DNA from: Pontibacter roseus DSM 17521
GTDB taxonomy: Bacteria; Bacteroidota; Bacteroidia; Cytophagales; Hymenobacteraceae
Reading direction: 5' to 3'
NCBI RefSeq assembly: GCF_000373265.1
Contig: NZ_KB890766.1
Location: 280,594 to 344,593 of the forward strand
DNA: 64,000 nucleotides
This document shows positions 29,883-38,024 of this stretch, piece after piece (the first letter of the stretch is position 1; each line of letters starts with the position of its first letter). The notes under the pieces were generated by a model. The model ran no database searches. It had not been told where the DNA came from and was given only the letters and a program-made list of their open reading frames with translations. Made by a program: the position numbers and the translations under genes.

Positions 29883-29924
29883 AGCAGCGGCCTCACTCTG
29901 GAAAGGGTGGGGCCGCTGCTGTTT
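29883..29924 (+). terminator. Rho-independent terminator after the LutA-like gene
   Basis: Arms AGCAGCGGCC (29883-29892) and GGCCGCTGCT (29911-29920) with an inner CTC/GGG extension, followed by GTTT. It separates this operon from the convergent beta-barrel gene ending at 29940. Confidence 0.8.
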
Positions 29925-29939
29925 CAGGGCTTGCTATAC

Positions 29940-30668
29940 CTATCTGCCGATGAAATAGGTCAGGCCAAAATTGAGGTTCATGCTGGAGAAGTCAAGTTCG
30001 AGAACATTCGATTGGTGCTTGCCCTCATACTGCTGCGGTTCGTAGTTCAGGGAAGTGCTCTTGCGTACCGCTTCAAAATCGCGTCGGCTATACCTGAGTG
30101 CCCCCAGATGAACGGAAATCCCTACTTTTTCGGAGGCGAAGAATGAGAGGCCAGGGGAAATGGCGATAGTAGAGAAGATGGTCTTTTCGAGGTTGTCATG
30201 GGTGTTGGAATAAGAAGACTGATTGTAGCTGGAGTTGACAGTTTCGCTCCTCGAACTGCCTAATCCTGCCGAAAGGGTGACATGCGCAGCGAACCTCTGC
30301 GTCAGGAACTTATACTGCCTGGCATACACGCCAGCATGCTTTTCCCTGGTATCTTCCTGATGAGAGCTGGTATAGGTGCCGGGATAAGATGGCTGCTCGT
30401 TTGAATGCTCATATTTATAACTGTTCAGGGATACAGAAGCCCCTATTTCCAAATTATCCTTCACAAAAACACCAACCCCCGGGGCGAAGGTATAGCTGTG
30501 GTTTTCAGAGTTGTTTGTGTAAGCAACTTTCTCCGCTTCACTCGCTACCTTATTGTGGGTATAGCCCAACTTGCCTGTCAGTGCAACGGTTCCTTTGGTG
30601 GTCTGTGCCTGTGCGCCGCAGGCCAGCAGGGCGGCTACAAACGCAAATGTGAGTCTCTTTAACTTCAT
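29940..30668 (-). CDS. Outer-membrane beta-barrel protein, paralogue 1
   Basis: 242 residues: an Sec signal peptide (MKLKRLTFAFVAALLACGAQAQ) then AQTTKGTVALTGKLGYTHNK and alternating aromatic/polar strands typical of a small OmpA/porin-like barrel, ending with an aromatic-rich strand (NFGLTYFIGR). The start of the mature part and the strand order resemble the upstream neighbour at 30673 (AQTSQGTIAVSGSVSL), so the two are tandem duplicates. Function unknown; such proteins are often surface or stress-induced in Bacteroidota. Confidence 0.82.
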   Translation of the reverse strand: MKLKRLTFAFVAALLACGAQAQTTKGTVALTGKLGYTHNKVASEAEKVAYTNNSENHSYTFAPGVGVFVKDNLEIGASVSLNSYKYEHSNEQPSYPGTYTSSHQEDTREKHAGVYARQYKFLTQRFAAHVTLSAGLGSSRSETVNSSYNQSSYSNTHDNLEKTIFSTIAISPGLSFFASEKVGISVHLGALRYSRRDFEAVRKSTSLNYEPQQYEGKHQSNVLELDFSSMNLNFGLTYFIGR

Positions 30669-30672
30669 CGGC

Positions 30673-31326
30673 TTAGCGCGTTAAGTAATACCCGATTCCG
30701 ATGCTCACACTGCTGGTCGATAAGTCAACCGCGAAGGAATGACTGTCTGTCGGATAGACGTATTGTCGGTCATCTTTTGGTGTCTCTTTGCCTCTGGAGT
30801 AGGAGAGCGCGCCGAAAGAGGCCGTGAAACCCAGCTTTGGCGTGGCAAAATAGGTGAGGCCAGGATAGAACCCGATACCGTACGTGTATGAAGTGGCAAA
30901 CACCTCGGCAGAGGCACCCTCCTCATTGCCTTTGGAGGTGCGGTTGCCCAAGCCAACAGACAAGTAACCCGTTCCGTGCAACTGCAGTTGCTCCGTAAGC
31001 GCTACATACTTCCGGGCATAGGGACGTAGGCTGATTTCGTTGCTTCTGATGTAGCTTTTCCCATCATCCCACTTGTACATGTTGGTAGACCGGGACAGGC
31101 CAAGCCCGACACCCAGCTCCAAGCCATTCTGGACGAAGTACCCGACATGAGGGTTCAGGTTGATGCCGCGGTAACCATTTTTGCCTCCTGAGGTGTCTTC
31201 CAGCGCTTTACTGACCTCGTGCCGCAGGCTGACCGACCCTGACACGGCAATAGTGCCCTGGGAAGTTTGTGCAAATGCGCTGGTACCAAGCAAGGCCAGT
31301 AAGGCTGTGGTAAAAATTCTCTTCAT
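30673..31326 (-). CDS. Outer-membrane beta-barrel protein, paralogue 2
   Basis: 217 residues from the ATG at 31324-31326 (MKRIFTTALLALLGTSAFAQ), giving a clean signal peptide; an earlier in-frame ATG at 31368 adds 14 residues before it and is less likely. The mature protein has repeated beta-strands (HVGYFVQNGLELGVGLGLS, FYPGLTYFATPKLGFTASFG) and ends in YYLTR. It lies 4 bp upstream of its paralogue at 29940, in the same operon. Together they probably form surface barrels of unknown role. Confidence 0.82.
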   Translation of the reverse strand: MKRIFTTALLALLGTSAFAQTSQGTIAVSGSVSLRHEVSKALEDTSGGKNGYRGINLNPHVGYFVQNGLELGVGLGLSRSTNMYKWDDGKSYIRSNEISLRPYARKYVALTEQLQLHGTGYLSVGLGNRTSKGNEEGASAEVFATSYTYGIGFYPGLTYFATPKLGFTASFGALSYSRGKETPKDDRQYVYPTDSHSFAVDLSTSSVSIGIGYYLTR

Positions 31327-31373
31327 GATTTTGTCATTTGATTTAGCCTCAGCAGGTACAATAAACATACCAG

Positions 31374-31391
31374 TATATGGAAAACCATATA
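31374..31391. promoter_or_regulatory. Short inverted repeat upstream of the beta-barrel pair
   Basis: TATATGG and CCATATA separated by AAAA form a perfect 7-bp palindrome, 48 bp upstream of the chosen start at 31326. It could be an operator for the beta-barrel pair; nothing else supports this. Confidence 0.3.
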
Positions 31392-32029
31392 TTATTGGAA
31401 CTGAATATTTATAGGTCAGGCTGCGGTTACGCTTACTGCCTAACTTGAACCTGGCGGAAGCAGTATGAAATGGGCTTTTGAGGTGGCTTTGGTGTACCGC
31501 GTAGAAATACGGGGGCAGGTTGGACGAATACTGAAAATAGCGGATTAACGCCTAAATAGGCACATTGCCTACCACTAACGCAGATAGGCCGCCGTATAGA
31601 TGAACATGAAACAGAACTAGTGCAGCAGAGAAGTAGGTGGTTTTAGGTTGGTTGAGTCGCCTCTTTATCAAAGCCTTTGGGTTTTGCCTGCTGTAACATC
31701 AAATCCTGTTTATAAAACATGGCCGTGCTGCTTTCGTGGGTGCGGATAGCAGTCTAGGCCATGCTTAATAAGGGAGCCGGTAATATAACATATTTGCAGG
31801 CGGTTGGAGCCGGCTCCCTATTTTGCTCTCAGAGCAGCCTACTTATACTTCTCTCAGCCTTTCTCTTAGACGGATTCTCCTCACTCATGCAGTACTGACA
31901 TGGGTGGGTGACGCTTGCATTTGCAATGCCTATAGGGCGTAATGCCCTCAATATAGGTATAAAACTGTATTCAGATGAGAATACGCACCTGTAGGATGGG
32001 TGTAGCGTATAAGGCGCAAACGCTACACA
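31392..32029. other. Gene-free region between divergent outer-membrane protein genes
   Basis: About 640 bp with no convincing coding frame on either strand and no recognised RNA. It must contain promoters for the beta-barrel pair (minus) and the outer-membrane protein gene at 32030 (plus). Confidence 0.45.
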
Positions 32030-32827
32030 ATGCCTGTGAGACAAAATTCTAAAATATACCTCTTGTGTCTGCTGGTTCTGTTGCTGTGGGGAGTGTGCGA
32101 ACCTCAGCAGGCAATGGGGCAGGGAGAAGAGGAAAAGATAAGTTCAGACCGACCGGACCAGTCGCAGGGGCCTACCTTGGTTCCCCGGCATACGCTGCAG
32201 TTCGAGGCAGGCTACCTGTACCAGAGACGCAGGCAGGATGGGCTGGACATCAGGACAAGCGCTTACCCTACCGCATTGCTGCGTATTGGGTTAGCCGAAA
32301 AAGTGGAGCTGCGATTGCAGGGAGCCATGAAGGACTCGGTCATCGAAAATGGCGCGCGGCGCAGACTTGAAGGGTTCGGGCCGTTGAGCATAGGAGCCAA
32401 AATACACCTGTGGGAGGAAAGCGGTTGGCGCCCGGAAGCCGCCTTGGCGGCGATGCTGGCCTTACCAGTAGCCAGCCGCATTTTTCGGCCCGACAACGTG
32501 GAGCCACAGTTCAACCTGGGTTTGGCGAATGCACTGAGCGAGAAATTAGACCTTACCTACAACCTGGGGTATGGCTGGACAGGCGGAAACCCAGTGCCTT
32601 CTTACGGAGCCAATATTGAGCGAGAACTATCAGATAAGCTGACGGTATACCTGGAGGCCTTTGGCAGCAAAGAGAAAGGGGAACCGGCAGAGCACATGGC
32701 CGATGTGGGACTGCTCTTGCTGGTGTTACCCAACTTGCAGTTAGACCTGGCAGCTGGCCGGGGACTAAGTAAAGCGGCGCCCGATTATTTTGTGACGGCA
32801 GGTTTTTCAGGCCGGTTGCCGCGCTAA
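32030..32827 (+). CDS. Outer-membrane beta-barrel protein of the phenol-degradation/MetA-like family
   Basis: 265 residues: signal peptide (YLLCLLVLLLWGVCEPQQAMG), then ISSDRPDQSQGPTLVPRHTLQFEAGYLYQR, the typical N-terminus of the PF13557-like outer-membrane family whose members begin with a short 'DRPD' segment before the barrel. Strands alternate to the end (LQLDLAAGRGLSKAAPDYFVTAGFSGRLPR). It may be a porin or transporter; substrate unknown. The TIGR02587 membrane protein begins 13 bp downstream, so an operon with 32841, 33742 and cyanophycinase is likely. Confidence 0.8.
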   Translation: MPVRQNSKIYLLCLLVLLLWGVCEPQQAMGQGEEEKISSDRPDQSQGPTLVPRHTLQFEAGYLYQRRRQDGLDIRTSAYPTALLRIGLAEKVELRLQGAMKDSVIENGARRRLEGFGPLSIGAKIHLWEESGWRPEAALAAMLALPVASRIFRPDNVEPQFNLGLANALSEKLDLTYNLGYGWTGGNPVPSYGANIERELSDKLTVYLEAFGSKEKGEPAEHMADVGLLLLVLPNLQLDLAAGRGLSKAAPDYFVTAGFSGRLPR

Positions 32828-32840
32828 TCAGGGAAAGAGC

Positions 32841-33722
32841 ATGGGAAGCAACTACCAGAAAAGGCCCGTCAGAAAGTCGCTGCAGGAGTATGCCCGGGGT
32901 ATAGCCGGCGGCTTGCTTTTCAGCTTTCCGCTCCTCTACACCATGGAGGTGTGGTGGTCAGGCTTTACGGCCACTCCGTTGCAGCTGCTAATCATGGTGA
33001 CGGTGACCTACCTGCTGTTGTTGGGCTACAACCGCTACGCCGGCATGCGGGCCGATGCCTCCTGGCGCAGTGTCTTTATTGACTCGGTGGAGGAGATGGG
33101 ACTGGGCCTGGTCATCGCGTTCGCCGTGCTGTTTGTGCTCAACCGCATCGAGCTGCAGCAAATGGCGCTGGACGAGGTGATGGGCAAAATCATCATTGAG
33201 GCGATGGCCGTCTCCATCGGGGTATCCATCGGTACGGCGCAGCTCGGTGCCGGCGAAGAAGACATGGAGGAAGAGGAGACGGAGGCCCAGGTGGAGGCCA
33301 AAGAAGCCGGCATCCGGACGGGGTGGCGGAGTAAAGTAAGTCTGGTGGTACTGGCGCTTTGTGGCAGTGTGGTAGTGGGAGGCAACGTGGCTCCTACGGA
33401 GGAGGTGATTATGCTGGCAGTGGAGGCGGATTCCTACCACATCCTGCTGATGGCGCTGCTTTCACTCGGCCTGAGCGTGCTGGTAGTCTACTTCAGCGAC
33501 TTCCGGGGCACGGCCAAGCACATGAATAAGCGCGGGATGGCCTTCGCTATCACCGTAGATACCTGCCTGAGCTACCTCACCGCCCTGGCTACCTCTGCTT
33601 TTCTGCTGTGGTTCTTCGGGCGTTTTGAAGGGGTGAATTTTGAGGTGGCCTTTGCCCAATGCGTTGTGTTGGGCGTGCTGGCGAGTCTGGGTGCCTCTGC
33701 CGGCAGGTTGTTGATAAAGTAA
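32841..33722 (+). CDS. TIGR02587-family integral membrane protein
   Basis: 293 residues with about seven hydrophobic segments (for example GGLLFSFPLLYTMEVWW, LLIMVTVTYLLLLGY, LGLVIAFAVLFVLNRI, ILLMALLSLGLSVLVVYF, AFLLWFFGRF). The acidic loop EEDMEEEETEAQVEAKEAG lies between segments. TIGR02587 proteins have no known function but are usually encoded beside a TIGR02588 protein, as here. The motif GNVAPTEEVIML in the middle is notable because conserved acidic and Asn residues sit inside a membrane region, as expected for a channel or transporter; this is inference. Confidence 0.83.
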   Translation: MGSNYQKRPVRKSLQEYARGIAGGLLFSFPLLYTMEVWWSGFTATPLQLLIMVTVTYLLLLGYNRYAGMRADASWRSVFIDSVEEMGLGLVIAFAVLFVLNRIELQQMALDEVMGKIIIEAMAVSIGVSIGTAQLGAGEEDMEEEETEAQVEAKEAGIRTGWRSKVSLVVLALCGSVVVGGNVAPTEEVIMLAVEADSYHILLMALLSLGLSVLVVYFSDFRGTAKHMNKRGMAFAITVDTCLSYLTALATSAFLLWFFGRFEGVNFEVAFAQCVVLGVLASLGASAGRLLIK

Positions 33723-33741
33723 ATAAAGGTATAGCAACACC

Positions 33742-34167
33742 ATGAACGACGATAAAAGCCAACAGGGCCATAGCCGCGCAGGCGACGGCGACGACAAGAA
33801 TGCACTGGAATGGACGGTGTTTGCCATCAGCCTGCTGCTGGTGCTGAGCATACTGGCATACCTGGGTTACCAGGTTTATACCGACAAGCCTTCCTCACCC
33901 GACCTGGTGGTGGAACATTACCACGACCCCTCCGAAAACGCACCACAGCGCTACCGCGTGCTGGTGCACAACAGGGGAGGTGAGACTGCCGAGGAAGTAC
34001 AGGTGGAGCTTGCCCTGCAAAGGGGAGGAGAGGAACTGGAGACAGCGGAGCTCAGCATTGGGTTCGCACCGAAAGATTCGAAACGGGAAGGCTGGGTGAG
34101 TTTCAAAAACGCTCCTGGGAAGACCGATACGCTGGTGGCCCGGGTGATGAGCTACAAAAGACCTTGA
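33742..34167 (+). CDS. TIGR02588-family membrane-anchored protein
   Basis: 141 residues: a charged N-terminus, one membrane helix (WTVFAISLLLVLSILAYLGYQVY) and a periplasmic beta-sandwich-like domain (RYRVLVHNRGGETAEEVQVEL). It is the regular partner of TIGR02587 proteins and follows that gene by 19 bp. Function unknown; a single-pass protein that assists the multi-pass partner is the simplest idea. Cyanophycinase follows 36 bp later on the same strand. Confidence 0.82.
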   Translation: MNDDKSQQGHSRAGDGDDKNALEWTVFAISLLLVLSILAYLGYQVYTDKPSSPDLVVEHYHDPSENAPQRYRVLVHNRGGETAEEVQVELALQRGGEELETAELSIGFAPKDSKREGWVSFKNAPGKTDTLVARVMSYKRP

Positions 34168-34203
34168 ATCTGACACGATACCCTACACAAAACAAACAAT
34201 CTT

Positions 34204-35100
34204 ATGGCAAAGAAGAAAGTCTCTGACCGCGCAAAGCATCACAGTGAGTCCCCTGTTCCCAAAGGTATACTGTTGGCAATAGGAGGAAAGGAAGACAAGA
34301 ACAACGGAGAAAAAAGTGAGGAGCAGTCAAAGAACGTGGACTTTGAAAGTGATGAGATACTCAAGTATTTTGTAGGCGAACTTAAAGGTAATGACCCGAT
34401 GGTGCTGGTCGTGCCAACGGCCTCCACCGTGCCCGAGGATATTTCCAAAGACTACATAGAGGAGTTTCATAAACTGGGAGTGAAGCGTGTGGAGGTGCTG
34501 GATATCAGGAACCGGATGGACGCCCGAAACCCCGATTTCTGCAAGCTGGTGGAAGAGGCTGCAGGCATCATGTTCACTGGCGGGGACCAGCTGCGCCTCA
34601 CGGCCATACTGGGTGGTTCGCCCGTGCTGCAGCTCATGAAGGAGCGCTATACCTACGACGAGAACTTCATTGTGGCGGGTACCAGCGCCGGAGCCACCGC
34701 CATGTCCACCCCTATGATTTACGAAGGGGAGACGGCTGGGGGGTACATCAAGGGAGATGTGCGCATCACCACCGGGTTGGAGTTCCTGAAGAACGTGGCC
34801 ATCGATACGCACTTCATACAGCGGGGCCGCATCATACGGGTGTCACAGTGTATTGCCACCAACCCCGGCTGCATCGGCATAGGCCTGGAGGAGGACACTG
34901 CCATCTGTGTCACACAGGGCAACGAACTAAGGGTGCTGGGCTCAGGCCTGGTCACCATAGTAGACGGAATGGGCATCACCGACACCAACATCTATGAAAT
35001 CAAGACGGGCGAACCCTTTTCGGTGCGCGACATGCGGGTGCACCTGCTGGCAAATGGCGACACCTATACCTTGCCAATCTACGACCAACTGCACATCTAA
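34204..35100 (+). CDS. cphB: Cyanophycinase
   Basis: Serine exopeptidase of family S51 that cuts cyanophycin (multi-L-arginyl-poly-L-aspartate) to beta-Asp-Arg dipeptides. 298 residues. Signatures: ILLAIGGKED at the start, VVPTASTVPEDISKDY, GIMFTGGDQLRL and the nucleophile motif VAGTSAGATAMS with Ser161. No signal peptide, so it is intracellular and acts on stored polymer. The polymer-making enzyme CphA is encoded 14.5 kb away at 49575-52214 on the other strand. The gene is last in the run starting at 32030. Confidence 0.94.
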   Translation: MAKKKVSDRAKHHSESPVPKGILLAIGGKEDKNNGEKSEEQSKNVDFESDEILKYFVGELKGNDPMVLVVPTASTVPEDISKDYIEEFHKLGVKRVEVLDIRNRMDARNPDFCKLVEEAAGIMFTGGDQLRLTAILGGSPVLQLMKERYTYDENFIVAGTSAGATAMSTPMIYEGETAGGYIKGDVRITTGLEFLKNVAIDTHFIQRGRIIRVSQCIATNPGCIGIGLEEDTAICVTQGNELRVLGSGLVTIVDGMGITDTNIYEIKTGEPFSVRDMRVHLLANGDTYTLPIYDQLHI

Positions 35101-35126
35101 AACGGCCACAAACAGCCAGAGCCGTG

Positions 35127-35168
35127 GCCCGGAAGTGACTCAGTCGAGTCTCACCTCCGGGCTTTTTA
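35127..35168. terminator. Possible bidirectional terminator between cyanophycinase and Nudix genes
   Basis: An imperfect hairpin with arms around 35127-35140 (GCCCGGAAGTGACT) and 35149-35163 (ending CACCTCCGGGC) is followed by GCTTTTT. It overlaps the last codons of the convergent Nudix gene ending at 35140. Confidence 0.55.
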
Positions 35169-35685
35169 ATGTGAAGCCTTTGCGTGCGGCCAGCCACTGC
35201 AGCCCAATGATGGTTTTGGCATCAGCCAGGTTCAGTTGCAACACCTGCTCCAGCGATAGGCTGACGGTTTTCACCTCCTCGTGCTCTTCCTCCAGCCCAC
35301 CGCCCTCGTCCACTTTCCTGCTCACCTCGGCATAGAACAGGTATATCTTTTCGGTGCAGGCGCCGGGAGAGGTATAGAAATCCCAGATGTGCTCCAGTTT
35401 GTCCACAGTGTAGCCTGTTTCCTGTTCTATCTCCTGCCGAATGGTCTTTTCGGGGTCGTCGTCTTCCAGCACCCCGGCCACAGTCTCCAGCAGCTCCCCA
35501 CCGATGGGGTAGCGGTACTGCTTCACGAAAATGTACTCCTCCCGTTGGGTGTCATACACCAGCGCCGCCACGCCGTTGCCACTCTCAAACTGCTCCCGCA
35601 CAAAGGTCTCGCCCTTCTCCTCGACCAGCAGTCTCTTGAAGGTATAGAAACCTTCGTATACCGTCTCTTCCTTTTTTATCTTCAT
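35140..35685 (-). CDS. Nudix hydrolase (NudK/ADP-ribose or GDP-mannose pyrophosphatase-like)
   Basis: 181 residues from the ATG at 35685 (MKIKKEETVYEGFYTFKRLLVEEK). The fold and layout match the NudK/ADP-sugar pyrophosphatase group: EYIFVKQYRYPIGGELLETVAGVLEDDDPE followed by the Nudix helix IRQEIEQETGY, then IWDFYTSPGACTEKIYLFYA. The Nudix box is slightly degenerate: the usual REUxEE reads QEIEQE, with Gln in place of one Glu. Metal-binding Glu residues remain, so activity is likely. Substrate is not certain: NudK acts on GDP-mannose, others on ADP-ribose. A TTG 20 codons upstream was rejected. Confidence 0.87.
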   Translation of the reverse strand: MKIKKEETVYEGFYTFKRLLVEEKGETFVREQFESGNGVAALVYDTQREEYIFVKQYRYPIGGELLETVAGVLEDDDPEKTIRQEIEQETGYTVDKLEHIWDFYTSPGACTEKIYLFYAEVSRKVDEGGGLEEEHEEVKTVSLSLEQVLQLNLADAKTIIGLQWLAARKGFTLKSPEVRLD

Positions 35686-35818
35686 GTTGTTGCGTCTGTT
35701 TTCGGACCAAAAGTGCTTATACCTTACGACAGAAGGCGGGGGCAAGGTATAGCTAACGCCTTATTTGAAGCTAAAGAAAGGACTATGCGTATAGGTTCAG
35801 AAATGTGAAATAGCCGCT

Positions 35819-36202
35819 ATGGACAGAGCAGGACTCATTGCAAAACTGCAGGGCGCGTATTGGGCTATTACTGGTGTGTGGCCGCTGCTGCACATGCCCA
35901 GCTTCCTGTGGGTGACGAGCCCGAAGGAAGACCTGTGGCTGGTACGTACAGTAGGTATTCTCATTGCCGTCATAGGCCTGGTGCTGCTCTTTGCGGGCGT
36001 TTACAAAAGGGTGACGCCGGAGGTGAAATGGCTAGGTATAGGCGGGGCGACCGGCATGGCTTTCATTGACTTTTACTACAGCCTGAACGACGTCATCCGG
36101 AACGTGTACCTGTTGGATGGCGTGGCGGAAATCCTGCTTATCCTGCTGTGGATTTGGGTAGGTCAGAAAGGTATAGCCAGGGTGCACCCTGGCGAGAAAT
36201 AG
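35819..36202 (+). CDS. Small four-helix membrane protein, unknown function
   Basis: 127 residues with four hydrophobic segments (GAYWAITGVWPLLHMPSFLW, TVGILIAVIGLVLLFAGVY, WLGIGGATGMAFIDFYY, LDGVAEILLILLWIWVGQ). I recognise no family with certainty; the layout resembles small conserved integral membrane proteins of bacterial stress operons. It is monocistronic and convergent with the TPR protein at 36215. Confidence 0.65.
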   Translation: MDRAGLIAKLQGAYWAITGVWPLLHMPSFLWVTSPKEDLWLVRTVGILIAVIGLVLLFAGVYKRVTPEVKWLGIGGATGMAFIDFYYSLNDVIRNVYLLDGVAEILLILLWIWVGQKGIARVHPGEK

Positions 36203-36214
36203 CCAATGCGACGG

Positions 36215-36775
36215 CTACTCCTGGAAGTATACCGGGTAAGGCTGCAATGAATCGGAGGAGGTTCTCAGGGCATGCTGCAAATCTGCTGAAGCCTCTTTCT
36301 CCTGACCCAGCTTGTAGTGTGCGGCGCCTCTGCTGTAATAGACGTCCGGCAGGTATGGGAAGTCCTTGCTTATGTCTATCACCTGGTTGTAATCCGATAT
36401 GGCAGGCGCGTATTGCTGCAGCTCCAGCCGCGTTTCCGCCCGCTGGTACAGGAAATCCACGTCGTTCGGGTACTCTTCCAGGGCATCGGTCATCGTTATC
36501 TCAGCCTGGGCATGGTCATCGTCGTAGCGGTAACTCCAGTACAGCAAATCGTAGGTGTCGCGGTTGCCGCGCCCTTGCTTTATGAGGGAGCTGAAGTAAT
36601 GGGAGGCTTGCCGGAAGGCGGCCTTGTTGCCCAGGATGCCTTCCTCCAGCTTGGCCTCGCCCGTCTTCTGTATTTTCCGGGAGGAGGTAAAGAAGTAGGG
36701 GTCAGACAGAATCAGGACCAGAAAGGCGGCTGCCGCAACGGCCAGTACAATGGTGATGATTTTGGAGATGTTCAT
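36215..36775 (-). CDS. Membrane-anchored tetratricopeptide-repeat protein
   Basis: 186 residues from the ATG at 36775 (MNISKIITIVLAVAAAAFLVLI), which gives a clean N-terminal membrane helix. The rest is helical TPR-like: AAFRQASHYFSSLIKQGRGNRDTYDLLY, AEITMTDALEEYPNDVDFLYQRAETRLEL, DVYYSRGAAHYKLGQEKEASADLQHAL. TPR proteins scaffold other proteins; the partner is unknown. It lies 26 bp downstream of the DUF3037 gene on the same strand, so it may share the kinase/DUF3037 transcript. An upstream ATG at 36847 would overlap DUF3037 and lacks the membrane start. Confidence 0.72.
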   Translation of the reverse strand: MNISKIITIVLAVAAAAFLVLILSDPYFFTSSRKIQKTGEAKLEEGILGNKAAFRQASHYFSSLIKQGRGNRDTYDLLYWSYRYDDDHAQAEITMTDALEEYPNDVDFLYQRAETRLELQQYAPAISDYNQVIDISKDFPYLPDVYYSRGAAHYKLGQEKEASADLQHALRTSSDSLQPYPVYFQE

Positions 36776-36800
36776 GCAGGTATAAGGTATAGGCGCTTCC

Positions 36801-37184
36801 TCACAACACCAGTTGCGCATGCAGGTGTTCCAGCGTCTCCCTGGCATCGGAGCAAAGGCCGGGGTGCACTGGCGATACCTGCACCATGGTGCTGCGGTTG
36901 GCGGTGAGCCAGCGGAAACGGGAAGCGGTACCTAACTGGCCGATGGGGCCACCCTCCTTGCGGCCGGCGCATACCTTGGTAAAGGCCTGTAGCCGCTGCT
37001 CTATCTCCTCCAAATCAATATGGGGTGAGAAGGCGCGCAGACGCTTTTCGTCCAGGGTATACAGCGTCTGCAGGAAGCCCTGCGAGGAGCAGAACAGAAT
37101 CACGCCTACATTGAGAAACTCCTCACGCTCCACCCGCGGCACCACCCGGATGACGGCGTACTCAAATAAGTGTTTCTCTGGCAT
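36801..37184 (-). CDS. DUF3037 protein
   Basis: 127 residues from ATG 37184 (MPEKHLFEYAVIRVVPRVEREEFLNVGVILFC); the family core YAVIRVVPRVEREEFLNVGV is clear at residues 9-28. DUF3037 has no defined function but is repeatedly found next to a HipA-like kinase, as here. Its start overlaps the kinase stop by 23 bp (37162-37184), a strong sign of coupled expression. A TTG at 37202 is an alternative start. Confidence 0.85.
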   Translation of the reverse strand: MPEKHLFEYAVIRVVPRVEREEFLNVGVILFCSSQGFLQTLYTLDEKRLRAFSPHIDLEEIEQRLQAFTKVCAGRKEGGPIGQLGTASRFRWLTANRSTMVQVSPVHPGLCSDARETLEHLHAQLVL

Positions 37185-37962
37185 GCTGGGCTGCTTTGAC
37201 AAAAGTTAGGGAATGGGCGAGTCGGGTCTCCAGGAAATGGGCATAGGCCTGCCGGTGCTCCGCCGCCGATTCAAACGGTGAATCCACACCCGTCAGCCAC
37301 TCATCCGGAATGGCGGCCAGTATGGCGTGCAGGCGCTCCGGTGTCAGGATGGGGCGGAAGGCGGCATCCACCTCCTCCAGTTCCGTGGCCTGCTGCAGCA
37401 GCACGTGGTCCTTTATCTGCGGGAAGGGGCGCTTGGCCTGCTCTTCCCAGTTCTGCCAGGAGTGGTGGAAGTACAGGGCGGCGCCGTGGTCTATCAGCCA
37501 GAGTTCCTTCTTCCAGAGGAGCATGTTGGTGTTGCGGGCGGTGCGGTCCACGTTGGTCACCAGGCAGTCCAGCCAGACAATCTGGGAGGCGAGCGTGGCA
37601 TCCAGTGTGGTGACAACCGGGTCGAAGGTGATGGCTTGCGAGAGGTAGTGCGAGCCGAGGTTGAGGCCCTCGCTGGCACGCAGCAAGTCCTGTATCTCCT
37701 CGTCCGGCTCGGTGCGGCCAAAGGCCTCGTCAAGATGCATGAACACAATCTCCGGTACCCGGAAGCCGAGGGCCCGGGCAATCTCCCCCACTATCACTTC
37801 CGCTATAAGCACTTTGATGCCCTGCCCAGCGCCCCGGAACTTGAGCACATACAGGAACTCGTCGTCGGCCTCCACAATGGCAGGCAGCGAGCCGCCCTCG
37901 CGCAGGGGCGTGACGTAGCGGGTCACGTTGACGGTCCGTATCTCGGGTTGGTGTGGATTCAT
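37162..37962 (-). CDS. HipA-like protein kinase (HipA_2 family)
   Basis: 266 residues with a minimal kinase-like fold: VLKFRGAGQG with Lys41, VIVGEIARALGF with Glu60, a catalytic loop VTNVDRTARNTNML (Asp139, Asn144) and WLIDHGAALYF for the metal-binding Asp158. It is much smaller than HipA toxins and lacks their N-terminal lobe insertions. The protein is paired with DUF3037 by a 23-bp overlap. HipA kinases phosphorylate tRNA synthetases, but this branch has no proven target. It could be a toxin-antitoxin-like or regulatory pair; that is inference. Confidence 0.85.
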   Translation of the reverse strand: MNPHQPEIRTVNVTRYVTPLREGGSLPAIVEADDEFLYVLKFRGAGQGIKVLIAEVIVGEIARALGFRVPEIVFMHLDEAFGRTEPDEEIQDLLRASEGLNLGSHYLSQAITFDPVVTTLDATLASQIVWLDCLVTNVDRTARNTNMLLWKKELWLIDHGAALYFHHSWQNWEEQAKRPFPQIKDHVLLQQATELEEVDAAFRPILTPERLHAILAAIPDEWLTGVDSPFESAAEHRQAYAHFLETRLAHSLTFVKAAQHARETLI

Positions 37963-38024
37963 AGCTGCAACATACGAAATTTGAGGGTATAGGGCCGCGC
38001 GCCAAGCTGCAAAATCAGCCTCTG

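Noticed and set aside
31829-32044. A 71-residue minus-strand frame upstream of the outer-membrane protein gene
   Set aside because: It overlaps the start of the real gene, and its composition does not look like a protein.
35140-35685. The idea that the Nudix protein is inactive because of the altered Nudix box
   Set aside because: Only one of the Glu residues is replaced, and related pyrophosphatases tolerate variation. Noted in the entry, not raised as a finding.
37162-37202. A longer DUF3037 start at TTG 37202
   Set aside because: The ATG at 37184 begins the family core directly; the TTG adds only six residues.
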